From Pyramidobacter sp. YE332 (GTDB lineage: Bacteria; Synergistota; Synergistia; Synergistales; Dethiosulfovibrionaceae), in the NCBI RefSeq assembly GCF_033060595.1, contig NZ_CP133038.1, positions 1,364,001-1,428,000 on the forward strand: DNA of 64,000 nucleotides, written 5' to 3'. This document shows positions 16,447 through 24,192 of this stretch, piece by piece (within the stretch, counting starts at the first letter, position 1; each line of letters opens with the position of its first letter). Below the pieces are notes generated by a model. The model was given only the letters and a program-made list of their open reading frames with translations. It was not told the DNA's origin and searched no databases. The position numbers were made by a program, and so were the translations under genes.

Positions 16447-17124
16447 ATGACATTGGAAGAGCTGATGCCTCGTATCAGCGGAGACAAGGCCGCCTCGTAC
16501 TACATCGCCAACGTGCTGCGCGAGGCCATTTATCGGGGAATTCTTCAGGAAAACGAGCAGTTGCTGCAGAACCAGCTCGCGGCGCGGATGGGCGTCAGCC
16601 CGATCCCGCTGCGGGAAGCTTTGAAGCAGCTCGAGATCGAAGGGCTGGTCGAATTCCGCGGCCGTCGCGGCGCGATCGTTTCCGGGCTGAGCCTTGAAGA
16701 CGCCCGCGAAATTTACGACATGATCACCTGGCTCGAAGTCGGCATCATGAAAGTCTCCTTCGACCTGATCTCGAACGCGCTGATCCAGGAAGAAGAGGTG
16801 CTGCTGGACAGGATGGAAAAAGAGGAAGATCCCGTCAAATGGCGCGACATGAACGTGCTCTTCCATTCCTCGCTGTACGAGCCGGCCGACCGACCGATGA
16901 CGCTCGATATGCTCGCCAAACTGCGCCGTCAGGTCGACCGTTACATCCGCAACCATCTCAGTTCCATGCGCAAGGAATCGGAGGAGCAGCACCGCGAAAT
17001 CCTTGCCGGCGTGAAGGCCCATGACCTCGACCGCACGCTCAAGGCTCTGGAAAGCCACCTTGTCAACACGTCCAAGGACCTTCAGGCTTATATGCGCCAC
17101 GTCCAGAATCGCAATCACGAATAA
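16447..17124 (+). CDS. GntR-family transcription regulator with FCD domain
   Basis: 225 residues. The N-terminal winged helix has LREAIYRGILQENEQLLQNQ and AARMGVSPIPLREALKQLEI, standard for GntR. The C-terminal all-helical FCD domain keeps the usual metal ligands: Asp and His in RDMNVLFHSSLY, His in EEQHREIL and His in LESHLVNT. These proteins sense small organic acids or amino acids. Divergent from tdh-kbl and sharing its control region, so it probably represses threonine catabolism; the effector is a guess. The ATG follows GGGAGAAATCTGAAAC. Ends at a bidirectional terminator. Confidence 0.88.
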   Translation: MTLEELMPRISGDKAASYYIANVLREAIYRGILQENEQLLQNQLAARMGVSPIPLREALKQLEIEGLVEFRGRRGAIVSGLSLEDAREIYDMITWLEVGIMKVSFDLISNALIQEEEVLLDRMEKEEDPVKWRDMNVLFHSSLYEPADRPMTLDMLAKLRRQVDRYIRNHLSSMRKESEEQHREILAGVKAHDLDRTLKALESHLVNTSKDLQAYMRHVQNRNHE

Positions 17125-17140
17125 TTTGCCCGCCTCAAAA

Positions 17141-17195
17141 AAAAAGCAGTCCCTTTCGATCGTCCACACCCGGCGATCACAAGGGACTGCTTTTT
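17141..17195. terminator. Bidirectional terminator between gntR and recN
   Basis: AAAAAGCAGTCCCTT and AAGGGACTGCTTTTT form a 15-bp stem with A and T runs at the ends, so it serves gntR on plus and recN on minus. On minus it overlaps the recN stop region. Confidence 0.85.
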
Positions 17196-18886
17196 CCGTC
17201 AAAAAAACGGTCCGGATCAAAAACGATTTCCTCGTCGGCGGCGTCTGCCCCAAGCAGCTTGCGCGCATGCGAAAGCGCCTCTTCTTCCTGGTCGTTTCCG
17301 GAGAGCATCCGCGCGATCTCCCGGATCCGCTCTTCCCCCTCGACGCGCGTCACGGTGGAGAGCGTGCCCCGGCGCGTCACGCGGTAATGTCGGTTTGCCA
17401 GCGCCGCGATGCTGGCTTCATGGGTGATCAGAATGACCTGGACGCGGTCGGCCAGCTCGCGCAGCTTCAGGCCGGTCAGATAGGCGGCCCGTCCGCCCAG
17501 CCCGGCTTCCACTTCGTCGAAAACGACCGTGGGCGGCATCAGTTCATCGGGAAGCGAGATCTGGATGGCCAAAAGGATACGGCTCAGCTCGCCGCCGGAA
17601 GCCGCTTTCGCTACCGGAATTTCCTGATCGCCGCGCCGCAGGACGAAATCCACCTTCTCGGCGCCGTTTGCTTTCAGTTTATTCGTTTCGGTGATGCGGA
17701 TGCGGAACTGCGTGTTCTCCATCGCCACGCCGGCGAGATTCTCGCTGACTCGCTGCTGAAGCGCCAGCGCCGCCGCGGTGCGCTGCTCCAGCAGCGTACG
17801 GGCTTCCTTCGCGACGGCTTTCTTGGCGGCCGCGATTTTCTCGTTCAGGTCGGCCTGGATTTTTCCCGATCCGGCCAGCCAGCGCGATTCTTCCTCGCCT
17901 TTATGCCAGTATTCCAGCAGTTCCTCGACGGTGTTCACCTTGGCAAGGCGCTTGCTCTTGCGAATCTGACCGAGGGAAGCTTCAAGAGCTTCCAGTTCCG
18001 CTTCGAGATTCTCGAGCGCTTCCGAAGAGGCCAGCGCGCCGATCGCTCCCGCAAGGTCTTCGAGAACGGCGATCGCTTTTTGCGACATCTCGCCGAGCGC
18101 CTCGCGGTTCTCGCAGGGCACGAGCTCGGAAAGGCCGTTGAGGACGCCCGAAAGCTCGGAGACCAGTCCGCCGCTTTCCTGGTTCTGCAGCATGCGGAAG
18201 CGGCCGCGCAGCTCGCGCAGGCGTTTGAGTTCGCGCTCCGTTTCGGCGAAGTCCTCATTCAGCCGTTCTTCGCTGTCGGGCTGCAGACCGGCGCGTTCCA
18301 AAAAAGGCGCGATCTCGGCCAGCGCCCCGTACGCCGAGGTGATTCCCTGTTCGCGCTGTTTGTTGCGGCGCAGTTCCCGCTCGCAGTCCAAGACTTTGTA
18401 AAATTCCTTTTCGAGCCGGACCTTCGTCTCTTTCAGCCCTTCGCCGCCGCAGGCGTCGAGGATTTTGAGCTGACGGTCGGGGTCGAGCAGCTCGAGCTGG
18501 GCGAACTGGCTTTGGATCGTGAGCAGCCGGGGAGCCAGATCCAGGACGGCGTTCAACGGCACCGTCCGCCCCTGGACGGAACACCTGCCGCGCCCGGAGC
18601 GCGACAGTTCGCGCCGCAGCGCCAGCGAACAATCCTGAGGCTGCAGCTCCTCGCCGACGCCCTCCAGGCGGTCGGGCTGATAAAAGAACGCCTCCGCGAC
18701 GGCGATCTCATCTCCGGCGCGAATCGTGCCACTGGAACTGCGCTTTCCACAGACCAGTTCAAGCCCGCGCACCAGACTGCTTTTTCCGGCCCCGCTCTCC
18801 CCCGTCACCGCCGTCAATCCGGCGCCGAAGCGCAGCGAAACCTGCCCGATGCCGCCCACGGAAACGAGTTTCAGCTCTTCAAGCAC
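17177..18886 (-). CDS. recN: DNA repair protein RecN
   Basis: SMC-like ATPase recruited to double-strand breaks. Residues 1-150 hold the N-terminal ATPase half with Walker A TGESGAGKSSLVRGLEL. The middle is long coiled coil (LNEDFAETERELKRLRELR). The C-terminal half carries the signature AASGGELSRILLAIQ and Walker B TVVFDEVEAGLGG. 569 residues from a GTG behind AAAGGAG; an ORF extension upstream lies inside nadK in another frame and lacks a ribosome site. Overlaps the nadK end by eight bases, so it is coupled to it. Confidence 0.95.
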   Translation of the reverse strand: MLEELKLVSVGGIGQVSLRFGAGLTAVTGESGAGKSSLVRGLELVCGKRSSSGTIRAGDEIAVAEAFFYQPDRLEGVGEELQPQDCSLALRRELSRSGRGRCSVQGRTVPLNAVLDLAPRLLTIQSQFAQLELLDPDRQLKILDACGGEGLKETKVRLEKEFYKVLDCERELRRNKQREQGITSAYGALAEIAPFLERAGLQPDSEERLNEDFAETERELKRLRELRGRFRMLQNQESGGLVSELSGVLNGLSELVPCENREALGEMSQKAIAVLEDLAGAIGALASSEALENLEAELEALEASLGQIRKSKRLAKVNTVEELLEYWHKGEEESRWLAGSGKIQADLNEKIAAAKKAVAKEARTLLEQRTAAALALQQRVSENLAGVAMENTQFRIRITETNKLKANGAEKVDFVLRRGDQEIPVAKAASGGELSRILLAIQISLPDELMPPTVVFDEVEAGLGGRAAYLTGLKLRELADRVQVILITHEASIAALANRHYRVTRRGTLSTVTRVEGEERIREIARMLSGNDQEEEALSHARKLLGADAADEEIVFDPDRFFDGKSSPL

Positions 18887-19754
18887 GGCGGGCGCTCCTT
18901 TCGGAAACTGGATTCCAGCCCCACAGGAGCTTTTCGTGGAGCAGATCGTAATAGTCGAACTGAGGCAGCGAGATGGTGTTGACGCCGTGATCCCTGGAGA
19001 GCCGCACATCGAGACGATCGCGGCTGGAAAAAGGGTAAACGTCGGCGCCGTCCACCGTCAAAAACAGCTCGGAATTTTCCGTCGGGCGCAGCGTCAGGCA
19101 GTCGTCCGGCCCCAGCAGCGTGGGGCGCGCATATAACGTGTGCGCGCAAATGGGGACCAGCAGCATGCAGTCCAGCGACGGCGGCACGATCGGCCCGCCC
19201 GCGGAAAGCGCATAAGCCGTAGATCCCGTCGGCGTCGAAATGATCACGCCGTCGGCGCGGTATTCGCATATCGGCTTCCCCTGCACCTGCACGTCGAGAG
19301 AGACCAGCCGCGCCTGGATCCCCTTGCTGAGCACGAGATCGTTGAGAGCGAAAACGCGCCGTTCTTTCTCCTCCGTCGCCAATACGCCTTCGAGACAACG
19401 CCGCCGTTCGATCTTAAAATCGCCCTTTTCGATCTGCTCGATCTGTTCGCGCACGCGCCGCGGATCGCCGACCGCCAGGAAGCCCAGGTGTCCCACGGAG
19501 ACGCCGAACAGGTTGATGCCGCTGTGCTGCACCAGATGGGCGGCCTGCAGAAAAGTGCCGTCGCCGCCGATCACCAGCGCCGTCTCCACCTCCGCCAGCC
19601 AACGGTCGAGAGGGATCCCGCTCTGACGGAGCGCGGCCGCCTCATCGGCAAAGAGCAAAAAGGGATTGTCCCTCTTTCTTCCCCACGCGCACAGCTCCTC
19701 AGCCAGCTGGACCGCTTCGGGCTTCGACAAATTAACAATCAGGCCGAATTTCAT
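18879..19754 (-). CDS. nadK: NAD kinase
   Basis: Phosphorylates NAD to NADP. 291 residues with the signature VIGGDGTFLQAAHLV, the NDLVLSK segment and the conserved TPTGSTAYALSAGGPIV loop. The start ATG (MKFGLIVNLSKPEAV) is the first that begins the fold. Operon nadK-recN, the pairing common in many bacteria. A promoter is present at 19814-19841. Confidence 0.96.
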   Translation of the reverse strand: MKFGLIVNLSKPEAVQLAEELCAWGRKRDNPFLLFADEAAALRQSGIPLDRWLAEVETALVIGGDGTFLQAAHLVQHSGINLFGVSVGHLGFLAVGDPRRVREQIEQIEKGDFKIERRRCLEGVLATEEKERRVFALNDLVLSKGIQARLVSLDVQVQGKPICEYRADGVIISTPTGSTAYALSAGGPIVPPSLDCMLLVPICAHTLYARPTLLGPDDCLTLRPTENSELFLTVDGADVYPFSSRDRLDVRLSRDHGVNTISLPQFDYYDLLHEKLLWGWNPVSERSARRA

Positions 19755-19813
19755 CGACTGTCCTCCATCGGAAATACACCAGGGATTCCGTTTCACAAAA
19801 AGAATTCAATGCG

Positions 19814-19841
19814 ATTATAGCAGATTTCACGAAGCCGACAA
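19814..19841 (-). promoter_or_regulatory. Promoter of nadK-recN
   Basis: TTGTCG (19841-19836), 16 bases, TATAAT (19819-19814), followed by an approximately 50-nt leader. Confidence 0.7.
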
Positions 19842-19876
19842 TTCAAAGGCGGCGATTTCCGCAACAAAACAACAAA

Positions 19877-19918
19877 AAGGCGCCGAAGGAAACAAGACGC
19901 AGTTTCCTCCGACGCCTT
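19877..19918 (-). terminator. Terminator of the xseB-tlyA operon
   Basis: On minus AAGGCGTCGGAGGAAAC pairs with GTTTCCTTCGGCGCCTT with two mismatches and is followed by TTTGTTGTTTTG. It closes the operon before the nadK promoter. Confidence 0.8.
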
Positions 19919-19929
19919 AAAAGTTCAGC

Positions 19930-20742
19930 TCATTCGGCGAGGGCTTCGTGGCTCATGCGCACCAGCTCATGAAAATCCACTGCCACCGAGGCGACGTTTT
20001 TTTTCAAATGAAACAGGAATTCGATGTTGCCTTTGGGGCCCTTGATCGCCGACCAGGCCGCCCCCGCGAGTCCCCACGGCGTCTCGCCGCCGATGAACGC
20101 CGACAGATCTTCCAGCACGCCGCAATGAACGTCCGCGGAACGGACCACGCCGCCCTCGCCGACTTCCTCGCGGCGGACTTCGAACTGCGGCTTGACCAGC
20201 ACCACGGCTTCGGCGTCCGCCGACGTCGACGCCGCCAGCGGATTCAACAGCAGGCGCAGCGATATGAACGAGGCGTCGCTGCAGGCAAAATCCGGCGGCG
20301 GCGAAAACATCTCCCCCGTCAGGGAACGGGCGTTCCGGCGCTCCATCACCACCACCCGCGGATCGGTGCGCAGGCTCCAGTCCAGCAGTCCGTAGCCGAC
20401 GTCGACGGCGTAGACTTTCGCCGCGCCATGTTTGAGCATCACCTGAGTGAAACCGCCGGTCGAAGCGCCGACGTCGAGGCACACGCGGCCGTCCAGCTTC
20501 AGATGGAAACGCTCGATCGCCGTCAGCAGTTTGTGGGCGCCGCGGCTGACCCAGCCGCCGGAACCGCTTTTCAGGCGCACGACGGCGGCGTCCTTCACCG
20601 GCTGTCCGGCGCTGGACGCCGGTTGACCGTCGATCAGGACCTCCCCGGCCATGATCAGCGCGCCGGCCGCCCGAACGGAATCGGCCAGCCCTTCGTCGAC
20701 CAGGCGCAGGTCAAGTCGTTTTTTAACGCATCTGGCGCTCAT
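19930..20742 (-). CDS. tlyA: TlyA-family rRNA (cytidine-2'-O)-methyltransferase
   Basis: Predicted SAM-dependent 2'-O-methyltransferase of rRNA, originally called hemolysin. The N-terminal ~60 residues form an S4 RNA-binding domain (RLDLRLVDEGLADSVRAAG). The rest is an RrmJ/FtsJ-type domain: KLLTAIERF, SAM loop CLDVGASTGGFTQVML, DVGYGLLDW and DASFISLRLLL. 270 residues, usual length. Its start overlaps the dxs stop by 20 bases. The xseB-ispA-dxs-tlyA order is widespread. Confidence 0.93.
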   Translation of the reverse strand: MSARCVKKRLDLRLVDEGLADSVRAAGALIMAGEVLIDGQPASSAGQPVKDAAVVRLKSGSGGWVSRGAHKLLTAIERFHLKLDGRVCLDVGASTGGFTQVMLKHGAAKVYAVDVGYGLLDWSLRTDPRVVVMERRNARSLTGEMFSPPPDFACSDASFISLRLLLNPLAASTSADAEAVVLVKPQFEVRREEVGEGGVVRSADVHCGVLEDLSAFIGGETPWGLAGAAWSAIKGPKGNIEFLFHLKKNVASVAVDFHELVRMSHEALAE

Positions 20743-22561
20743 AGAACTCCACGATCCTTTCGGGCGTCAGGCCAAGACGCTTGCGTTGCTGCTCCGGCGT
20801 GCCCGGCGCGACGAAGGCCGCCGGCAGCGCCGCCGCCCGCACGGCACACTGCAGACCGCGCTCTGCGCAGAACAAAGACAGGTGCTCGCCCAGCCCGCCG
20901 CGCTCATACGCTTCTTCGGCCGTGACGAGGAGTTTTTTTCCGTCCAGCCGCGCCAGCGCCTCTTCCGGCAGCGGAGAAACGCGGTTCAGATAAAGCAGGT
21001 CGGGCGCTTCGCCGCCGCGTTCGTCAACCAGTTCGGCCGCCCGGCGAGCGATCTGGCAGGCCGATCCGGCCGCAGCGACGCACCATGAGCTGTTTCGATT
21101 CACGAAGGCGAAATCTGCCGTCTCGAAAGCGTCGGCCGGCGTCAGCCGTTCCACGGCGCTGCCGCGCGGATAGCGGATCAGCGACGGGCCTTCGCAGCGC
21201 GCCGCGCTCTCGAAGGCGGCCTTCAGCGAACGGCCGTCGTAAGGCGCCCAGACTTTCAGATTGGGGATGGCGCTGGCCCAGTTCATGTCGAACAGTCCCT
21301 GATGCGTCTCGCCGTCCTCGCCCACCAGTCCGGCGCGGTCCACGGCCAGGATCACCGGCAGACGCTGCAGACAGATGTCGTGCACCAGCTGGTCCATCGC
21401 CCGCTGCAAAAACGTCGAATAGATGCAGGCGATCGGCCTGAGGCCGCCGGCCGCCTGTCCCGCGGCGAACGTGAGCATATGTTCTTCGGCGATGCCCACG
21501 TCGAAAAAACGCCGCGGGAAAACGGCGCGGAGACGATTCAGCGCGCATCCTTCCGTCATGGCCGGGGTCAGGATCGTGACGCGGGGGTCTTTTTCCGCCA
21601 GATCTTCGATGCACGCAGCCGCCGCCCTGCTCCAGCTCGCCGAACTCGCGGGAGCTTTCCGCGCGGCGGCGACGCCGTGATAGGCGACGGGATTTTCTTC
21701 GGCCGGCGCGTACCCTTTGCCTTTTTCCGTGAGCACGTGGATCAGCAGGGGACCGTCGTAATTTTTCGCCAAAGCGAAGACGCGCTCGAGTTCCTGTTCG
21801 TCGTGTCCGTCAAACGGGCCCCAGTACGTCAGCCCCATGTCGCTGAAAAGGTTGCCGCGGCTCAGCGCTTTTTTGACGGCGTTCTTCATCCGCTCCAAAC
21901 GCCGGTAGACCCGGTCGGTGCGGAACGCCTTTCGGCAAAAGCTCTTCACGACGTTTTTCGTGCCCTTGTACAGCGCGGAAGTGGACAGCCTCGCCAGATG
22001 CAGCGCCATGCCGCCCACGCGCGGGCTGATCGACATGGCGTTGTCGTTGAGGATGAAGATCACGGGATTGTCGAGGGAACCGGCGTGATTCAACGCTTCG
22101 AAGGACTCGCCGTTGATCAGCGCGCCGTCGCCGACGACGGCGACGACGTGATGCTTTTCGCCGCGCAGGTCGCGCGCGACCGCGTATCCCAGGGCCGCCG
22201 AGAGCGAGGTGCTGCTGTGTCCGACGCCGAAGTGGTCGTACGGGCTTTCGCTCATTTTCGGAAAGCCGCTGATGCCGCCCTCCGTCCGCAACGTCTCGAA
22301 ACGGGCGTTGCGCCCCGTCAGGATCTTCCACGCATAGGCCTGGTGCCCCACGTCGAACACGACGCGGTCGCGCCGCGGATCGAAGACCCGCAGCAGCGCC
22401 ACGATCAGTTCCACGGCTCCCAGAGAAGAAGCCAGATGGCCGCCGTTTTTCAGCGTGACGTCGACGATGCGGGAACGAACTTCGCCGATCAGTCCGGGAA
22501 GCTCCTTCTCGGGGAGCTTTTTTACGTCTTCCGGTCCCTTGATGTCGTCCAGCAGCGCCAT
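20723..22561 (-). CDS. dxs: 1-deoxy-D-xylulose-5-phosphate synthase
   Basis: Thiamine diphosphate enzyme condensing pyruvate and glyceraldehyde 3-phosphate, first step of the MEP isoprenoid pathway. 612 residues. Thiamine motif GDGALINGESFEALNHAG with the following NDNAMSISPRVGG; a GHSSTS active-site segment; the transketolase pyrimidine domain with DVGIAEEHMLTFAAG and VLAVDRAGLVGEDGETHQG; and a C-terminal domain. The ATG lies one base before the ispA stop. The longer frame upstream is inside ispA. Partners dxr and ispG lie near 37-40 kb. Confidence 0.97.
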   Translation of the reverse strand: MALLDDIKGPEDVKKLPEKELPGLIGEVRSRIVDVTLKNGGHLASSLGAVELIVALLRVFDPRRDRVVFDVGHQAYAWKILTGRNARFETLRTEGGISGFPKMSESPYDHFGVGHSSTSLSAALGYAVARDLRGEKHHVVAVVGDGALINGESFEALNHAGSLDNPVIFILNDNAMSISPRVGGMALHLARLSTSALYKGTKNVVKSFCRKAFRTDRVYRRLERMKNAVKKALSRGNLFSDMGLTYWGPFDGHDEQELERVFALAKNYDGPLLIHVLTEKGKGYAPAEENPVAYHGVAAARKAPASSASWSRAAAACIEDLAEKDPRVTILTPAMTEGCALNRLRAVFPRRFFDVGIAEEHMLTFAAGQAAGGLRPIACIYSTFLQRAMDQLVHDICLQRLPVILAVDRAGLVGEDGETHQGLFDMNWASAIPNLKVWAPYDGRSLKAAFESAARCEGPSLIRYPRGSAVERLTPADAFETADFAFVNRNSSWCVAAAGSACQIARRAAELVDERGGEAPDLLYLNRVSPLPEEALARLDGKKLLVTAEEAYERGGLGEHLSLFCAERGLQCAVRAAALPAAFVAPGTPEQQRKRLGLTPERIVEFYERQMR

Positions 22562-22562
22562 G

Positions 22563-23456
22563 TCAATTCGACCTGTGCTCCAGATAGGCGGCCAGACTCC
22601 GCAGGAACGCGCCCTTTTCCCCGAACGGCTCCAGCTGCCTTTCGGCGTCCAGCGTCCTCTCATGAAGCAGCGCGCGGGCACCGTCGAGACCGTAGGCGCG
22701 CACGAACGTGCGTTTGCCCTGCGCTTCGTCTTTGCCGAGCGTCTTTCCCATCGCAGCCTGCGAACCGGTGCAGTCGAGGAGGTCGTCGGCGATCTGAAAC
22801 GCCAGCCCGACGTTCTCTCCATACTTCATGAGCCGCTGCAAAAGCGCGCCGTCCGCCCCCGCCAAGATGGCGCCTGCGCACAACGAGGCGCGGATCAGCA
22901 CCATCGTCTTCATCGAAGCGATGTCCATGACAAAACTCTGGTCGTTTGTCTGGCTGGCGCGATCCGTGTCGAGCACCTGGCCGCCGCAGATCCCTTCCGG
23001 GCCGAGCGCCTGCGCGAAAAGAGCGAGAGCCCGGACGCAGCGCTGCGGTTCGGCGCCGTTTTTCGACAGACCGTCGAGCGCGGTCTCGAACGCGTCAAGA
23101 AACAGCGCGTCACCGGCCAGCAGCGCCAGGGATTCGCCGTAAACGACATGGTTCGTCGGCTTGCCGCGGCGCAGCGTGTCGTTGTCCATGCAGGGCAGGT
23201 CGTCGTGAATCAAGGACGCGGTGTGCGCCATCTCGAACGCCGTCGCCATCGGCACAACGCTTTCGGCTTTTCCTCCCATGATCTCCGCTCCGGCCATGCA
23301 CAAAACCGGGCGCAGGCGCTTGCCGCCCGCCAACAGAGAATAATTCATGGCCTCGCGCAGCCGCGCCGGAATGCGACGACGCTCCTCTTCGCAAAAAGTC
23401 CGCAGCGACCTTTCGAAAAAAGCCGAGCGGCGGCTCAGTTCTTCTTTAAAGTCCAT
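22563..23456 (-). CDS. ispA: Polyprenyl (farnesyl/geranylgeranyl) diphosphate synthase
   Basis: Short-chain trans-prenyltransferase building C15 or C20 diphosphates for UppS and quinone pathways. 297 residues. First aspartate-rich motif IHDDLPCMDND with the two extra residues typical of the bacterial FPP type, GKRLRPVL near the start, and the second motif QIADDLLDCTG. The start ATG overlaps the end of xseB by 11 bases. Product chain length cannot be read with certainty. Confidence 0.93.
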   Translation of the reverse strand: MDFKEELSRRSAFFERSLRTFCEEERRRIPARLREAMNYSLLAGGKRLRPVLCMAGAEIMGGKAESVVPMATAFEMAHTASLIHDDLPCMDNDTLRRGKPTNHVVYGESLALLAGDALFLDAFETALDGLSKNGAEPQRCVRALALFAQALGPEGICGGQVLDTDRASQTNDQSFVMDIASMKTMVLIRASLCAGAILAGADGALLQRLMKYGENVGLAFQIADDLLDCTGSQAAMGKTLGKDEAQGKRTFVRAYGLDGARALLHERTLDAERQLEPFGEKGAFLRSLAAYLEHRSN

Positions 23457-23670
23457 TTTCGTCTTCTTCCTGCCGGTCAAAGTCGCTCAACGTCCCGTCG
23501 TCCTCCAGCTTCTTGACCTTCCCCTCCGCTTCGGCAAGGAACCGGCGGCACTCGGCCACGAGCTTCTGCCCTTCTTCATAGAGCGCCAGCGTTTGCTCAA
23601 GCGGCATCGCCGTACGCTCCATGTTTTTCAAGATTTCTTCAAGGCGTCCGATTTTTGCTGAATAGTCCAT
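23446..23670 (-). CDS. xseB: Exodeoxyribonuclease VII small subunit
   Basis: 74 residues, the family length, with SAKIGRLEEILKNMERTAMPLEQTLALYEEGQKL, the diagnostic helix pair that binds XseA. An in-frame TTG-type extension of six residues is possible but the ATG is preferred. The large subunit gene xseA is not in the window: the gene upstream is the divergent rpmB. It leads xseB-ispA-dxs-tlyA. Confidence 0.92.
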   Translation of the reverse strand: MDYSAKIGRLEEILKNMERTAMPLEQTLALYEEGQKLVAECRRFLAEAEGKVKKLEDDGTLSDFDRQEEDENGL

Positions 23671-23748
23671 CTTCACGACTCCAATCAAAGCTCCCCGCAG
23701 AGAGAGAGAATGTTCTTCTTAAAAAAATATCCAGACCTCTGAAACCAT

Positions 23749-23778
23749 TTGCCTTAATGGCCGTACCTGTGTTAAAAT
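23749..23778 (+). promoter_or_regulatory. Promoter of rpmB
   Basis: TTGCCT (23749-23754), 18 bases, TAAAAT (23773-23778) with TGT before it (extended -10). The xseB promoter must share this 150-bp gap but I could not pick it out. Confidence 0.55.
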
Positions 23779-23821
23779 TCACTGGTTGTTACTGAACACT
23801 ACACAAAGGAGGCTGCTTTAA

Positions 23822-24016
23822 ATGTCCCAGGTATGTGACTGCTGTGGTCGCGGTCCTGCGACGGGAAATCAGCTGAGCCACTCTCATCGCAGAACTCGCA
23901 GACGCTGGCTGCTCAACCTTTTCTCCGTCCGCGTGGACCTTGGCGGCGGCGAAGCGAAGAGAATGCGCATCTGCTCCCGTTGCCTTCGTTCCGGAAAAGT
24001 CAAGAGAGCGCTCTAA
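23822..24016 (+). CDS. rpmB: 50S ribosomal protein L28
   Basis: 64 residues with MSQVCDCCGRGPATGNQLSH, SHRRTRRRWLLNL and a closing ICSRCLRSGKV. The two CxxC pairs (CDCC and CSRC) are the zinc-ribbon form of L28. The ATG follows AAAGGAGG. It stands alone on plus among minus-strand operons, with its own promoter and terminator. Confidence 0.96.
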   Translation: MSQVCDCCGRGPATGNQLSHSHRRTRRRWLLNLFSVRVDLGGGEAKRMRICSRCLRSGKVKRAL

Positions 24017-24093
24017 TCAAAACGGACAAGCCGCCGTTCCTTGTGCTGCCAATGATTTCAGCCGGAACTTTTCCGGTAGAACGGACACGCCGA

Positions 24094-24119
24094 GAGGCCC
24101 GAAAGGGGCCTCTTTTTTT
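24094..24119 (+). terminator. Terminator of rpmB
   Basis: GAGGCCC and GGGCCTC stem with a GAAAG loop followed by TTTTTTT on plus. Confidence 0.9.
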
Positions 24120-24140
24120 ATCCCCGGCTCCTGCCATGGC

Positions 24141-24181
24141 GGTGAAAAAGTCTGCGCCCGATGGGCGCAAACTTTTTCACC
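24141..24181 (-). terminator. Terminator of the nadE-ftsK operon
   Basis: GGTGAAAAAGT...GCGCCC pairs with GGGCGCA...ACTTTTTCACC, a long stem of about 19 pairs with one mismatch, placed 12 nt after the ftsK stop and convergent with rpmB. The T run is inside the stem. Confidence 0.7.
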
Positions 24182-24192
24182 GTCATTTTTTT

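Noticed and set aside
23954-24140. Additional small gene after rpmB
   Set aside because: The open frames continue through the terminators at 24094 and 24141 and have no ribosome site.
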